From contig NZ_CP039290.1 of assembly GCF_004798705.1 (NCBI RefSeq), positions 2,480,001 to 2,544,000 of the forward strand: 64,000 nt of DNA, in the 5' to 3' direction. Within the stretch, counting starts at the first letter, position 1. Each line of letters begins with the position of its first letter. Shown here piece after piece: positions 17,124 through 27,094 of the stretch. This DNA comes from Arthrobacter sp. PAMC25564. Its GTDB lineage: Bacteria; Actinomycetota; Actinomycetes; Actinomycetales; Micrococcaceae. Under the pieces are notes generated by a model, which saw nothing but the letters and a program-made list of their open reading frames with translations, was not told the DNA's origin and made no database searches. The position numbers were made by a program, and so were the translations under genes.

Positions 17124-17825
17124 ATGACCACCCCCACTTCTGCGCCTCCTTCCCGCGCGGGTGCAGGCCTGCGGATCGGCGTCCTGGCACTCCAGGGCGA
17201 TTTCCGTGAACACCTGCACGCCGTCGGGGACGCCGGCGCCACCGGCATCGGTGTCCGACGCCCCGCCGAGCTCGACGGCCTCGACGGCCTCATTATTCCC
17301 GGCGGCGAATCGACCACCATCGACAAGCTCTCGAGGATTTTCGGGCTCCGGGACCCCCTGCGTGAACGCATCCAGGACGGGCTGCCGGTCTACGGTTCCT
17401 GTGCTGGCATGATCCTGCTCGCGGACCAGATCGCGGACCCGGCGACGGACCTGTCAGGGGCGCCGCAGCAGACCTTCGGCGGCCTGGACATCACGGTCCG
17501 CCGCAACGCCTTTGGCCGGCAGCGCGAATCCTTCGAGACCGACCTCGATTTCAAGGGCCTGGAGTTCAGTGCCACAGAGAACGGCGTGGCCCCGGTGCAC
17601 GCAGTCTTCATCCGCGGGCCCTGGGTGGAGCGCGTCGGCGAGGGTGTGGAGGTCCTGGCCCAGGTGGAGCCGTCCAAGGCATCCCACCCCGATTCCCTGC
17701 ACGGGACGGCTAGAATTGTTGCAGTGCGTTCCGGCAAGCTGCTGGCCACCTCCTTCCACCCGGAAGTGACGGGGGAGAAGCGCGTGCATGAACTGTTTAT
17801 TCGAATGATCAGAGGGGAAGTTTAA
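17124..17825 (+). CDS. pdxT: Pyridoxal 5'-phosphate synthase glutaminase subunit PdxT
   Basis: A class I glutamine amidotransferase of 233 residues that makes ammonia for PdxS. The catalytic triad is visible as Cys in YGSCAGMIL and His-Glu in [21 protein letters not shown] and IPGGESTTI are PdxT hallmarks. It is separated from pdxS by four genes. yebC starts 3 nt after its stop and probably shares its transcript, the same pairing as in mycobacteria. Confidence 0.96.
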   Translation: MTTPTSAPPSRAGAGLRIGVLALQGDFREHLHAVGDAGATGIGVRRPAELDGLDGLIIPGGESTTIDKLSRIFGLRDPLRERIQDGLPVYGSCAGMILLADQIADPATDLSGAPQQTFGGLDITVRRNAFGRQRESFETDLDFKGLEFSATENGVAPVHAVFIRGPWVERVGEGVEVLAQVEPSKASHPDSLHGTARIVAVRSGKLLATSFHPEVTGEKRVHELFIRMIRGEV

Positions 17826-17828
17826 AGC

Positions 17829-18584
17829 ATGTCAGGCCACTCCAAATGGGCGACGACCAAGCACAAGAAGGCCATCCTCGACAGCCGCCGTGCCAAATCG
17901 TTCGCCAAGCTGATCAAGAACATCGAAGTCGCCGCGCGGATGGGCGGACCGGACCTTGCAGGCAACCCCGGCCTGGAACTGGCAGTCACCAAGGCCAAGA
18001 AGACCTCGGTCCCGGCTGACAACATCGACCGTGCGATCAAGCGCGGCGCCGGCCTCACCGGCGAAGTCGTGGACTATTCCGAAATCATGTACGAGGCCCG
18101 CGGCCCGCAGGGTTCGGCCTTGCTGATCGAATGCCTCACGGACAACAAGAACCGTGCCGCCTCGGAAGTCCGCCTCGCCATTTCCCGCAATGGCGGCACG
18201 ATCGCCGATCCCGGTTCGGTCAGCTACCTGTTCAGCCGTAAGGGTGTTGTTTCCCTGCCGAAGAACGGCCTGACCGAGGACGACGTCCTGATGGCAGTCC
18301 TCGACGCCGGCGCCGAGGAAGTCAAGGACAACGGCGACAGCTTCGAGATCCACTCCGAGCCGACCGACCTCCAGGCCATCCGCGATGCGCTCAAGGAAGC
18401 GAACATTGAGTACGACACCGATGAGGCCGAATTCGTGCCGTCCATGCAGGTGCCGCTGGACCTGGAAGCCGCCAAGAAGTTCATGAAGCTCGTGGACGCC
18501 CTGGAAGAACTCGACGACGTCCAGAACGTCTACAGCAACGCCGACCTCAGCGACGAAGTGCAGGCCGCACTGGAAGCCGAGTGA
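17829..18584 (+). CDS. YebC/PmpR family protein
   Basis: A 251-residue protein of the YebC/TACO1 family, recognised by its start [19 protein letters not shown] and the conserved [10 protein letters not shown] and NRAASEVR blocks. Members bind DNA or the ribosome; some act as transcriptional regulators and others relieve ribosome stalling at proline stretches. A strong GAGGGGAAG ribosome binding site precedes the ATG. It sits directly before ruvC, as in many bacteria, and overlaps the ruvC GTG by 4 nt. Confidence 0.93.
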   Translation: MSGHSKWATTKHKKAILDSRRAKSFAKLIKNIEVAARMGGPDLAGNPGLELAVTKAKKTSVPADNIDRAIKRGAGLTGEVVDYSEIMYEARGPQGSALLIECLTDNKNRAASEVRLAISRNGGTIADPGSVSYLFSRKGVVSLPKNGLTEDDVLMAVLDAGAEEVKDNGDSFEIHSEPTDLQAIRDALKEANIEYDTDEAEFVPSMQVPLDLEAAKKFMKLVDALEELDDVQNVYSNADLSDEVQAALEAE

Positions 18585-19168
18585 CCCTCCGCGTCCTCGG
18601 TGTCGACCCGGGCCTTACCCGGTGCGGGATCGGCGTCGTGGACGTGGAAAAGAACCGCCGGGCCACCATGGTGGCGTTCGGCGTCGTCGGCACATCACCG
18701 GACGAGAGCCTGGACCAGCGGCTGTTGGTGATTGCCACCTCCATCGATGACTGGCTGGACCGGTACGAACCGCACGTCCTCGCCGTCGAGCGCGTCTTTT
18801 CGCAGCTCAACGTCAGCACCGTGATGGGGGTGGCCCAGGCCTCGGGCGTGGTCATTGCCGCGGCCGCACGGCGCGGCATCCCGGTGGCGCTGCACACGCC
18901 GTCGGAGGTCAAGGCCGCCGTCACAGGCAGCGGGACGTCCAACAAGGACGCCGTCACCAAACTCGTCACCAAGATCCTCCGGCTTGACGCCCCGCCGCGG
19001 CCGGCCGACGCCGCCGATGCCCTGGCACTGGCGATCACCCACGCCTGGCGGGCCGGCAGCGGGACTTCCAACCAGAGCGCAGCCAGCACCGGACCGGGCA
19101 GCCAATCGCTGACTCCGGCCCAGCGCGCCTGGGCAGAAGCCGAGGCCAAAGCGCGCCGTGCGCGGTGA
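18581..19168 (+). CDS. ruvC: Holliday junction resolvase RuvC
   Basis: An RNase H-fold nuclease of 195 residues that cuts Holliday junctions moved by RuvAB. The acidic metal ligands are visible: Asp9 in LGVDPG, Glu near 69 in AVERVF, and the C-terminal Asp cluster in [11 protein letters not shown]. The GTG start overlaps the yebC stop (GTGA). The LexA-like box lies after this gene, so ruvC is probably not driven by the same SOS promoter as ruvAB. Confidence 0.95.
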   Translation: MTLRVLGVDPGLTRCGIGVVDVEKNRRATMVAFGVVGTSPDESLDQRLLVIATSIDDWLDRYEPHVLAVERVFSQLNVSTVMGVAQASGVVIAAAARRGIPVALHTPSEVKAAVTGSGTSNKDAVTKLVTKILRLDAPPRPADAADALALAITHAWRAGSGTSNQSAASTGPGSQSLTPAQRAWAEAEAKARRAR

Positions 19169-19200
19169 ATGTCCGACTGTGCCACCGCAGAACTTGGTAG

Positions 19201-19226
19201 GCTATTCGTAGATATGTTCGGATAGC
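19201..19226 (+). promoter_or_regulatory. LexA-like (SOS) box upstream of ruvA
   Basis: TCGTAGATATGTTCGG at 19206-19221 matches TCGAAC-N4-GTTCGA with three mismatches and shares the core GATATG with the dnaE2 operator. The outer arms continue as GCTATTCGTA and TTCGGATAGC, eight of ten paired. A GCCGGG-TCTT-CCCGGC hairpin follows at 19225-19240. ruvA starts 63 nt downstream. Confidence 0.65.
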
Positions 19227-19284
19227 CGGGTCTTCCCGGCTGTATTGTCAGCGGTATTTTCGCTGTAGACCCAGGAGCCCGGCC

Positions 19285-19929
19285 TTGATCAGTTTTCTCC
19301 GCGGAACCGTAGCGCACGTCGGCCTGTCCTCGGCAGTGATCGACCTCAACGGCGCCGGCATGAGCGTGAACGCCACGCCGCAGACCCTTAGCAGCCTCCG
19401 GGCCGGTGAAGAGGGAAAGCTCTTCACCTCGCTGATCGTGCGCGAGGACTCCCTGACCCTGTTCGGGTTCTCCAGCGACGACGAGCGTGAGGTGTTCGAC
19501 GTCCTGCTCAGCGTCAGCGGAGTCGGACCGCGCCTGGCGCTGGCCGTGCTGGCCGTCCATGAGCCGGAGGCGATCCGGGTCGCGGCGCACTCCGGCGACG
19601 GCAAGGCCTTCACCAAGGTGCCCGGGATCGGGCCCAAGGTGGCAGGCCGGATCGTGCTGGAACTGGCCGGGAAGCTCGTGCCGCATGGCACCGCCACCGG
19701 CACCGCTCCGGCAGCAACCGCGGAAGCCGCGTGGAAACCCCAGGTCATCGCCGCCATGACTAGCCTGGGCTGGTCCGAAAAGGACGCGACCGCCAGCATC
19801 GACAAGTCCCTGGCCGATTCGCCAGGGCTCGCCGAAAAGGGCAACGTCGCCGAGATCCTCCGGGCCACTCTGCGCTGGCTGGGCCAGGACGGCGCCCGCG
19901 CCGGGAACCGGGCAGGCGCCCGTGGCTGA
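19285..19929 (+). CDS. ruvA: Holliday junction branch migration protein RuvA
   Basis: A 214-residue protein that tetramerises on four-way junctions and recruits RuvB. It has the N-terminal OB fold ([12 protein letters not shown]), two helix-hairpin-helix motifs ([16 protein letters not shown] and [17 protein letters not shown]) and a C-terminal RuvB-binding three-helix domain after an Ala/Thr linker. The start is TTG, with AGGAG 7 nt upstream. It overlaps ruvB by 8 nt. Confidence 0.95.
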   Translation: MISFLRGTVAHVGLSSAVIDLNGAGMSVNATPQTLSSLRAGEEGKLFTSLIVREDSLTLFGFSSDDEREVFDVLLSVSGVGPRLALAVLAVHEPEAIRVAAHSGDGKAFTKVPGIGPKVAGRIVLELAGKLVPHGTATGTAPAATAEAAWKPQVIAAMTSLGWSEKDATASIDKSLADSPGLAEKGNVAEILRATLRWLGQDGARAGNRAGARG

Positions 19930-21022
19930 GCCGTCGCTCGTGGCGGGGGGAGATGAGCCGGAGGAGCGGGCCATCGAGGCGGCCCTCCGGCCCAAGAACC
20001 TGCATGACTTCGTCGGCCAGCACCGGGTCCGCAAACAGCTGTCCCTCGTCCTGGAAGCCTCGCGGATGCGCGGCCGAAGCGCGGATCACGTGCTGCTCTC
20101 CGGCCCCCCGGGCCTGGGTAAAACGACGCTGTCCATGATCATCGCCGCCGAGATGAACGCCCCGCTGCGGATCAGCAGCGGCCCGGCCATCCAGCACGCC
20201 GGAGACCTCGCCGCCATCCTGTCTTCGCTCTCGGAGGGCGAAGTCCTCTTCCTTGACGAGATCCACCGGATGTCCCGGCCGGCCGAGGAAATGCTCTACA
20301 TGGCGATGGAGGACTTCCGCGTCGACATTGTTGTGGGCAAGGGTGCCGGCGCCACCGCCATCCCGCTGGAGCTGCCGCCGTTTACGCTGGTCGGCGCCAC
20401 CACCCGGGCCGGCCTTCTTCCCGGGCCGCTCCGGGACAGGTTCGGCTTCACCGGCCACCTCGAGTTCTACTCGGTCGAGGAGCTGGAACTCGTGCTCCGG
20501 CGCTCCGCGGGACTGCTGGACCTCAAGGTCAATTCCGCGGGCTTCAGCGAGATCGCCGGACGGTCCCGGGGCACACCCCGCATTGCCAACCGGCTGCTGC
20601 GGCGGGTCCGCGACTGGGCACTGGTCCACGGCATCGAGCAGATCGATGCCCGCGCCGCCTCGGCGGCCCTGGACATGTATGAGGTCGACAAGCGCGGCCT
20701 GGACCGGCTGGACCGCGCCGTCCTCGAGGCACTGATCACCAAGTTCGGCGGCGGGCCGGTGGGCCTTTCCACCCTCGCCATCGCCGTCGGCGAAGAGACG
20801 GAAACGGTCGAAACGGTGGCCGAGCCCTATCTGGTCCGCGAAGGCCTGCTGGGCCGGACGCCGCGGGGCCGGATCGCCCTGGCACCGGCGTGGACCCACC
20901 TTGGATTCGCAGTCCCCGCCGGCGCCTTCGGGCAGGACCCCCTGGAGCTGTTCCAGGCCTCCGGGCCGGGTGCTGACCTCGATGAAGAATCCGATCCGGA
21001 ATGGATCCATAACACCCAGTAG
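19922..21022 (+). CDS. ruvB: Holliday junction ATP-dependent helicase RuvB
   Basis: An AAA+ motor of 366 residues that drives branch migration with RuvA. Walker [10 protein letters not shown] (near 60), Walker [10 protein letters not shown], sensor 1 GATTRAG and the arginine-finger segment LRDRFGF are intact, followed by the winged-helix domain ([10 protein letters not shown]). The GTG start lies within the end of ruvA, so the two are coupled. Confidence 0.97.
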   Translation: MAEPSLVAGGDEPEERAIEAALRPKNLHDFVGQHRVRKQLSLVLEASRMRGRSADHVLLSGPPGLGKTTLSMIIAAEMNAPLRISSGPAIQHAGDLAAILSSLSEGEVLFLDEIHRMSRPAEEMLYMAMEDFRVDIVVGKGAGATAIPLELPPFTLVGATTRAGLLPGPLRDRFGFTGHLEFYSVEELELVLRRSAGLLDLKVNSAGFSEIAGRSRGTPRIANRLLRRVRDWALVHGIEQIDARAASAALDMYEVDKRGLDRLDRAVLEALITKFGGGPVGLSTLAIAVGEETETVETVAEPYLVREGLLGRTPRGRIALAPAWTHLGFAVPAGAFGQDPLELFQASGPGADLDEESDPEWIHNTQ

Positions 21023-21185
21023 CACTCCCGCATGCTCTTTTCCCTTTAGACTGGAATGACGCTCGGTGCGTTCGGGTCTTTGTTTCCGTGGGCGGCTGCT
21101 TTTGGCCCCCGGTGGTTGGGCTTGGTTTAGGCCAGGGTCCAGACAGGGCCCGGTCAGCCTGCCCGGAGCGAAGCAGACGTTGCCA

Positions 21186-21638
21186 ATGACCAGCTACGCA
21201 AGTACAGAATGGAATTTCCCTGTGGATCCAATGAACATCCTGCTTTTCGTCATGCTCGGACTCTTCGTCTTCATGATGTTCCGCCGCAACAAGAAGACCA
21301 AGGAACAGGCCGTCGCGCTCCAGTCGAAGTTCGCACCGGGGGTGGAGGTCATGACGAGCTTTGGCCTGTTCGGCCGGATCGTTGAGATCGACGAGGAAGA
21401 GAACAAAGTTGTCCTGGAACTTTCGCCGGGAAACCTTGCCACCGTGCACCGCCAGGCAGTGACCAAGATCGTCGAGCCGGCTGCCGCAGCCGACGCGACC
21501 ACGGTTGTTCCGGACGATGCTTCTTCGCTGACCCTCGACAAGGCCGACAGCACCGCCGCCGGTACCGATGCCGCGCGCAATGAAACGCCCGACGAAACCC
21601 TGCGCCGCCTCAACGATGAAGGCAAGAAAGACAGCTAG
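21186..21638 (+). CDS. yajC: Preprotein translocase subunit YajC
   Basis: A small membrane protein of 150 residues: a transmembrane helix (MNILLFVMLGLFVFMMF), then the cytosolic YajC core with KTKEQAVAL and GVEVMTSFGLFGRIVEID, and a variable acidic tail. It joins SecDF in the accessory complex of the Sec channel. The ATG at 21186 is preferred; the longer upstream frame has no ribosome binding site. About 160 nt without another gene separate it from ruvB, with a possible -10 TAGACT at 21047-21052. Confidence 0.9.
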   Translation: MTSYASTEWNFPVDPMNILLFVMLGLFVFMMFRRNKKTKEQAVALQSKFAPGVEVMTSFGLFGRIVEIDEEENKVVLELSPGNLATVHRQAVTKIVEPAAAADATTVVPDDASSLTLDKADSTAAGTDAARNETPDETLRRLNDEGKKDS

Positions 21639-21679
21639 TCTGCCTACCCGGGCTATCCCGCGAGAAACTGCCGCGGGCA

Positions 21680-21715
21680 TCCGCCGGTGCGGCACTCATG
21701 GCCGGCACCGGCGGA
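21680..21715 (+). other. Intercistronic hairpin between yajC and secD
   Basis: TCCGCCGGTGC (21680-21690) pairs perfectly with GCACCGGCGGA (21705-21715) around a 14-nt loop. There is no T-tract, so it is more likely an mRNA processing or stability element than a strong terminator. Confidence 0.5.
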
Positions 21716-21743
21716 CCCTCCGTAATTAATAGAAAGATCGACA

Positions 21744-23504
21744 ATGGCACGAACTGGCCCCAAAAACTCAGCCCGCAGGGTGCTGGTCTGGCTTGGCGTT
21801 ATCCTCGCCGTCCTGACTGCGGTCCTGGCGGGCGGCACCATGGCCGGCCAGGCGAGCTGGGCTCCCAAGCTCGCCCTGGACCTTGAAGGCGGCACCCAGA
21901 TGATCCTGGCGCCCAAGGTTGAGGGCGGTTCGAACATCACCGAAGAACAGCTCAACCAGGCCGTGGCAATCATCCGCCAGCGCGTGGACGGCTCGGGCGT
22001 CGCGGAGGCTGAAATCAGCACGCAGTCCGGCCGGAATGTTGTCGTGAGCCTTCCGGGCACCCCGTCCAAGGAGACCCGTGCCCTGATCCAGGCCTCCGCG
22101 GACATGAACTTCCGGCCGGTCCTCCAGGCCGGCGCCGGCGCGGCGGTCCCGACGGCGTCCCTGACCCCGGACGACAAGCTGCCCCAGCCGACGGCCGCGC
22201 CCGCGAACAGCAGCGACGTGAACTGGATCACCGCCGACGTCTACAAGAAGTTCGAGACGCTGGACTGTGACAACCCGTCCCAGGACAAGCAGGAACGGTC
22301 CGACCCGGCCAAGCCGCTGGTCACCTGCGAGCCCGCATCCGCCACGTCGCCGGCCATCAAGTACATTCTGGGGCCGGTCGAGGTGAAGGGCTCGAACATC
22401 AAGTCCTCCTCGTTCCAGCTGCAGCGCGGTGCCCAGGGCGCCGTCACCAACGAGTGGGCCGTGAATATCCAGTTCGACGAGCAGGGCACCGCCAAGTTCA
22501 AGGAAGTCACCGAGCGCCTGTACCAGTTCTATGTGGCCGGCGGCGGCCAGAGCGGCTCCGACCCGAAGGCGCAATTCGCCATCGTGCTCGACGACCAGGT
22601 CATTTCCGCGCCGCGTTCCCTCGCCGTCATCACCGACGGACGTCCGCAGATCACCGGCGGGTTCACCGAACAGTCCGCGAAGGCACTCTCGGACCAGCTG
22701 CGGTTCGGCGCCCTGCCGATCAGCTTCGAGATCCAGAGCGAACAGCAGATCTCGGCCACCCTCGGCGGGGAACAGCTCCGCATGGGTATGCTGGCGGGCC
22801 TGATCGGCCTGCTCCTGGTGGTTGTCTACTCGCTGTTCCAGTACCGGGCGCTCGGCTTCGTCACCATTGCCTCCCTGGTGGTGGCCGGTGCAATTACCTA
22901 CCTCGCCATAGCGATCCTGGGCTGGACGGAGAACTACCGGCTCTCCCTCGCCGGTGTTGCGGGCCTCATCGTGGCCATCGGCCAGACTGCGGACTCGTTC
23001 ATCGTCTACTTCGAACGCATCCGTGATGAGCTCCGCGAAGGCCGCGGCCTGGTCTCGGCGGTCCAGAACGGCTGGAAGCGTGCCAAGCGCACCGTCCTCG
23101 CGTCCAAGGCCGTCAATCTCCTCGCCGCCCTGGTGCTGTACTTCGTGGCCGTCGGCAACGTCCGAGGCTTCGCATTCACTCTCGGCCTGACCGCCATCGC
23201 CGACCTCATCGTCGTCTTCATGTTCACCCACCCGACCCTTCAGGTCCTGTCCAAGACCAGGTTCTTCGGCGAAGGCCACCGGTTCTCCGGCCTTGACCCG
23301 AAGCGCCTCGGCGCCGTGCCCCTGTACCGGGGCGCAGGCCGGATCCGCACGCCGGAAGACAAGCCCGCCGTCGCGGTCCGTGCCAAGAACACCGGCGCCG
23401 TAGCCGAGGCCGAGCGCCGGATGACCATTGCAGAACGCCGCCTCGCGGAAAAACAGGAGCAGCTCGCCGGTTCCTCCAAGAGCGCAGCCAAGGAGGGCAA
23501 GTAA
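21744..23504 (+). CDS. secD: Protein translocase subunit SecD
   Basis: An RND-family membrane protein of 586 residues. It has an N-terminal transmembrane helix (WLGVILAVLTAVLAGG), a large external domain starting LDLEGGTQMIL, five more helices and a basic C-terminal tail. With SecF it uses the proton gradient to pull exported proteins from the SecYEG channel. The external region contains an Ala/Pro linker and an extra cysteine pair. secF begins on the base after its stop. Confidence 0.95.
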   Translation: MARTGPKNSARRVLVWLGVILAVLTAVLAGGTMAGQASWAPKLALDLEGGTQMILAPKVEGGSNITEEQLNQAVAIIRQRVDGSGVAEAEISTQSGRNVVVSLPGTPSKETRALIQASADMNFRPVLQAGAGAAVPTASLTPDDKLPQPTAAPANSSDVNWITADVYKKFETLDCDNPSQDKQERSDPAKPLVTCEPASATSPAIKYILGPVEVKGSNIKSSSFQLQRGAQGAVTNEWAVNIQFDEQGTAKFKEVTERLYQFYVAGGGQSGSDPKAQFAIVLDDQVISAPRSLAVITDGRPQITGGFTEQSAKALSDQLRFGALPISFEIQSEQQISATLGGEQLRMGMLAGLIGLLLVVVYSLFQYRALGFVTIASLVVAGAITYLAIAILGWTENYRLSLAGVAGLIVAIGQTADSFIVYFERIRDELREGRGLVSAVQNGWKRAKRTVLASKAVNLLAALVLYFVAVGNVRGFAFTLGLTAIADLIVVFMFTHPTLQVLSKTRFFGEGHRFSGLDPKRLGAVPLYRGAGRIRTPEDKPAVAVRAKNTGAVAEAERRMTIAERRLAEKQEQLAGSSKSAAKEGK

Positions 23505-24524
23505 ATGGCCAGCTTCGCCACATTCGGTAACGAGCTCTACACGGGCAAGCGCTCGTACGACTTCGTCGCGTCCAAGAAAATCTGGTTCCTGATCGCAGCC
23601 GTCGCCGTTGCGCTCTCGATCCTCCTCCCGGTCGCCAAGGGCGGCTTCAACCTCGGGATCGAGTTCCGCGGCGGGTCCGAGTTCACCGTCTCCAACGTCA
23701 AGACCACGGATGCGACGCTCGGCGAGAAGGCCGTCCGGGACGTTGTCCCGGGCAGCGTGCCGCGCGTGGCCAACGTCGCCGGCAATACGATGCGCATCCA
23801 GACGGACAAGCTTACGGACGATGAAACCCTGCGGATCAAGGACGGCCTGACCACCGCCTACGGCGTCACCGACAACGAGGTGACTTCGACGTTTGTCGGG
23901 CCGACCTGGGGCGCCGACGTGACCAAGCAGGCCCTGCTGGGCCTGGTGATCTTTGTCGGGCTGGCCGCGGTCCTGATGGCGCTGTACTTCCGGACCTGGA
24001 AGATGTCGCTGTCTGCCCTCGCGGGCATGCTGGTGACCATGTTCATCACCGCCGGCGTCTATTCGCTGAGCGACTTCGAGGTGACGCCGTCGGCCATTAT
24101 CGGCTTCCTGACCGTGCTCAGCTACTCGCTGTATGACACCGTGGTGGTCTTCGACAAGATCCGCGAAAACACGGCGGACGTGCAGGCTTCCACCCGCAGG
24201 ACGTTCGGTGAGGAAGTCAACCTGGCCGTGAACCAGACCCTGGTCCGCTCCATCAACACGATGATGGTGGCCATCCTCCCGGTCGGTGCCATCCTCTTCA
24301 TCGGTGCCGGGCTGCTGGGTGCCGGAACGCTGCGCGACCTGTCCCTTGCCCTGTTCGTGGGCATCCTGATCGGAACGGCAGCCACGATTTTTGTCGCAGC
24401 CCCGCTGTACGCCTGGCTGCGCCAGGGCGAACCCGATCTGGTCAAGCAGGCCAAGCGTGTCGAACAGCGCCGTGCCGAGGCTGCCGGCAAGGCCGATGCA
24501 CAGGCAACTCCCGCGACGGCCTAG
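23505..24524 (+). CDS. secF: Protein translocase subunit SecF
   Basis: The 339-residue partner of SecD, with the signature GIEFRGGSEF after the first helix and five further transmembrane segments; TVLSYSLYDTVVVFDKIREN is the conserved SecF core. It is fused to secD without any gap, so co-translation is likely. A strong hairpin follows the gene. Confidence 0.95.
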   Translation: MASFATFGNELYTGKRSYDFVASKKIWFLIAAVAVALSILLPVAKGGFNLGIEFRGGSEFTVSNVKTTDATLGEKAVRDVVPGSVPRVANVAGNTMRIQTDKLTDDETLRIKDGLTTAYGVTDNEVTSTFVGPTWGADVTKQALLGLVIFVGLAAVLMALYFRTWKMSLSALAGMLVTMFITAGVYSLSDFEVTPSAIIGFLTVLSYSLYDTVVVFDKIRENTADVQASTRRTFGEEVNLAVNQTLVRSINTMMVAILPVGAILFIGAGLLGAGTLRDLSLALFVGILIGTAATIFVAAPLYAWLRQGEPDLVKQAKRVEQRRAEAAGKADAQATPATA

Positions 24525-24555
24525 ACCGCAGCGGCCCCGCATCTCCGGATCCGCC

Positions 24556-24593
24556 GGGCCGGAGAGTGTCATACCTGACGCTCTCCGGCCCTT
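24556..24593 (+). terminator. Terminator of the secDF unit
   Basis: A 15-bp stem with one G-T wobble (24556-24570 with 24577-24591), a 6-nt loop, then TT. It lies 32 nt after secF and before the relA promoter region. Confidence 0.7.
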
Positions 24594-24638
24594 CGCCGTA
24601 TCGTGGCCGGTTATCGAAGTGTCCTGCTGGGAATAGAC

Positions 24639-24647
24639 TGGGATAAT
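24639..24647 (+). promoter_or_regulatory. Candidate extended -10 promoter of relA
   Basis: TGG followed by GATAAT forms an extended -10 element 24 nt before the TTG start. No clear -35 is present, as expected for an extended -10. GAGAGGTG at 24658-24665 is the ribosome binding site. Confidence 0.4.
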
Positions 24648-24671
24648 TAACGGGTTCTGAGAGGTGCTCCA

Positions 24672-27065
24672 TTGGATGAACGTTCGACGCCGGTGCCGGC
24701 GGCACCGGCGGATAAAAGTCACGGCCAGGGTTCGCCGACCGGTGTAGTGGCTTCCGGGCGTCCCGATGTACCCGTGCCGGTCGATAACTCCGGCGCCCGC
24801 GCCACATTTCCCGGCCGCCGCGAACGCACCCGGTCCAGGCTTGCCCGGCTGACAGGCCGGGGAGCTCCGGCGTACTCGCCGATCCTGGAGCCCTTGCTGC
24901 GCACCGTCCGCGCGAACAACCCCAAAGAGGACTTCGACCTCATCCAGCGGGCCTTTGTCGTGGCGGAGCGCTGCCACCGCGGACAGAAGCGCAAGAGCGG
25001 CGACCCGTACATTACGCACCCTGTGGCGGTTGCCACCATCCTCGCCGAATTGGGCCTGAGCGGCACCACGCTGGCGGCGGCCCTCCTGCATGACACCGTG
25101 GAGGACACCTCCTACACCCTGGAGGACCTCAAGGCCGAGTTCGGTCCGGAAGTGGCGATGCTGGTCGACGGCGTCACCAAGCTGGACAAGGTCAGCTTCG
25201 GCGAGGCGGCGCAGTCTGAAACCGTACGCAAAATGGTCGTGGCGATGGCCAAGGACATCCGTGTGCTGATGATCAAGCTCGCGGACCGGCTGCACAACGC
25301 CCGCACCTGGCGCTTCGTCTCCGCCGAGTCCTCGGCAAAAAAAGCCCGGGAGACCCTGGAGATCTTCGCGCCGCTGGCCCACCGGCTCGGCATGAACACC
25401 ATCAAATGGGAACTTGAAGATCTCTCCTTCGCGGCCTTGTATCCGAAGGTCTACGAGGAAATCGTGCGGATGGTGGGGGACCGGACGCCCGAGCGGGAGA
25501 AGAACCTCGCCGTCATCCGCAACCAGATCACGGATGACCTGCGCGCCGCCAGGATCAAGGCCACGATCACCGGCCGGCCGAAGCACTACTACTCGATCTA
25601 CCAGAAGATGATCGTCCGCGATAAGGACTTCGACGACATCAACGACCTGATGGGCGTTCGGGTGCTGGTCGATTCCGTCCGGGACTGTTACGCGGCCCTC
25701 GGTGCCATGCACTCACGGTGGAACCCGCTTCCCGGCCGGTTCAAGGACTACATCGCGATGCCCAAGTTCAACATGTACCAGTCGCTGCACACCACGGTGA
25801 TCGGTCCGGGCGGCAAGCCGGTGGAAATCCAGATCCGCACCCATGAAATGCACCGGCGGGCCGAATACGGTGTCGCCGCCCACTGGAAGTACAAGGACCA
25901 GCCGAACCGCACGGCGGCCGGCCCCGGGAGCCCGCGCGACGGCGATATGGGCTGGCTGCGGTCCCTTGTCGACTGGCAGCAGGAGACCTCCGATCCGGGC
26001 GAGTTCCTCGACTCCCTGCGCTTTGAGATCAACGCCCGGGAGGTGTTCGTCTTCACTCCCAAGGGCGAGGTCATGGCGCTCCCGGCCGGTTCGACGCCCG
26101 TGGACTTCGCCTACGCCGTCCATACCGAAGTGGGCCACCGGACCATCGGCGCACGGGTCAACGGCAAGCTCGTGCCGCTCAACAGCGAACTGAACCACGG
26201 CGACTGGGTGGAGATCTTCACCTCCAAGGCCGAAGGCGCCGGCCCCAGCCAGGACTGGCAACACTTCGTCAAGAGCGCCCGCGCCCGGAACAAGATCAGG
26301 CAGTGGTTCAGCAAGGAGCGCCGCGAGGAGTCGATTGACCGCGGCAAGGACCTCCTCACCAAGGCCATGCGCAAGCAGAACCTTCCCCTGCAGCGGCTCA
26401 TGACCCACGATGCCCTCGCGGCGATCGCGGAGGACTTCAAGTACGTGGACATCTCCGGGCTCTATGCCGGGGTGGGCGACGGTCACACCTCCGCGCAGTC
26501 GGTCATGGAACGGCTCGTCGAGAGCCTCCGCGGGCCTGAAACACCTGATGATGAATTCTCCGAGCTCTCCATCCCCAGCCAGGTCAGCAAGGTCCGGTAT
26601 TCGGATTCGGGTGTAGTGGTCCGTGGGGTTGATGATGTCTGGGTCAAACTGGCCCGGTGCTGCACCCCGGTGCCGCCGGACCCGATCCTCGGCTTCGTTA
26701 CCCGTGGTTCCGGAGTCTCGGTGCACCGGACGGACTGCACCAATGTTGCGGGCCTGCGGGAGCAGCCGGACCGGATCGTGGAGGTCGACTGGGCGCCCAC
26801 CCAGTCGAGCGTGTTCCTGGTGGAGATCCAGGTCGAAGCGCTGGACCGCAAGTCCCTGCTGTCCGACGTCACGAGGGTGCTTTCGGAGAACCACGTCAAC
26901 ATCCTGTCCGCCAGCGTGCACACATCCACCGACCGGGTCGCGATCTCCAAGTTCGCCTTCGAGATGGGTGATCCGAAGTACCTGAGTCACGTGCTCAGCG
27001 CCGTCCGCCGCATTGACGGGGTCTTCGACGTCTACCGCACCACCGGAAACCGTCGGCGCGGTTAG
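24672..27065 (+). CDS. relA: Bifunctional (p)ppGpp synthetase/hydrolase
   Basis: A long RSH protein of 797 residues that makes and degrades the stringent-response alarmone. In order: the HD hydrolase domain ([21 protein letters not shown] near 140), the synthetase domain ([13 protein letters not shown] near 300, [18 protein letters not shown]), a TGS domain ([17 protein letters not shown]), a zinc-finger/RIS domain with [10 protein letters not shown] and HRTDCTN, and a C-terminal ACT domain. The intact HD motif argues for a bifunctional Rel. The start is TTG. Its position after secDF is standard in actinobacteria. Confidence 0.96.
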   Translation: MDERSTPVPAAPADKSHGQGSPTGVVASGRPDVPVPVDNSGARATFPGRRERTRSRLARLTGRGAPAYSPILEPLLRTVRANNPKEDFDLIQRAFVVAERCHRGQKRKSGDPYITHPVAVATILAELGLSGTTLAAALLHDTVEDTSYTLEDLKAEFGPEVAMLVDGVTKLDKVSFGEAAQSETVRKMVVAMAKDIRVLMIKLADRLHNARTWRFVSAESSAKKARETLEIFAPLAHRLGMNTIKWELEDLSFAALYPKVYEEIVRMVGDRTPEREKNLAVIRNQITDDLRAARIKATITGRPKHYYSIYQKMIVRDKDFDDINDLMGVRVLVDSVRDCYAALGAMHSRWNPLPGRFKDYIAMPKFNMYQSLHTTVIGPGGKPVEIQIRTHEMHRRAEYGVAAHWKYKDQPNRTAAGPGSPRDGDMGWLRSLVDWQQETSDPGEFLDSLRFEINAREVFVFTPKGEVMALPAGSTPVDFAYAVHTEVGHRTIGARVNGKLVPLNSELNHGDWVEIFTSKAEGAGPSQDWQHFVKSARARNKIRQWFSKERREESIDRGKDLLTKAMRKQNLPLQRLMTHDALAAIAEDFKYVDISGLYAGVGDGHTSAQSVMERLVESLRGPETPDDEFSELSIPSQVSKVRYSDSGVVVRGVDDVWVKLARCCTPVPPDPILGFVTRGSGVSVHRTDCTNVAGLREQPDRIVEVDWAPTQSSVFLVEIQVEALDRKSLLSDVTRVLSENHVNILSASVHTSTDRVAISKFAFEMGDPKYLSHVLSAVRRIDGVFDVYRTTGNRRRG

Positions 27066-27094
27066 CTTCGACGCCTTCCGGACCCCGGGAGGAG

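Noticed and set aside
21768..25712. A 1314-codon open frame on the minus strand across secD, secF and the start of relA
   Set aside because: It is a shadow of high-GC codon bias. The plus-strand genes have full family signatures, and the minus frame has a His/Gly/Asp/Gln-rich composition typical of antisense translation.
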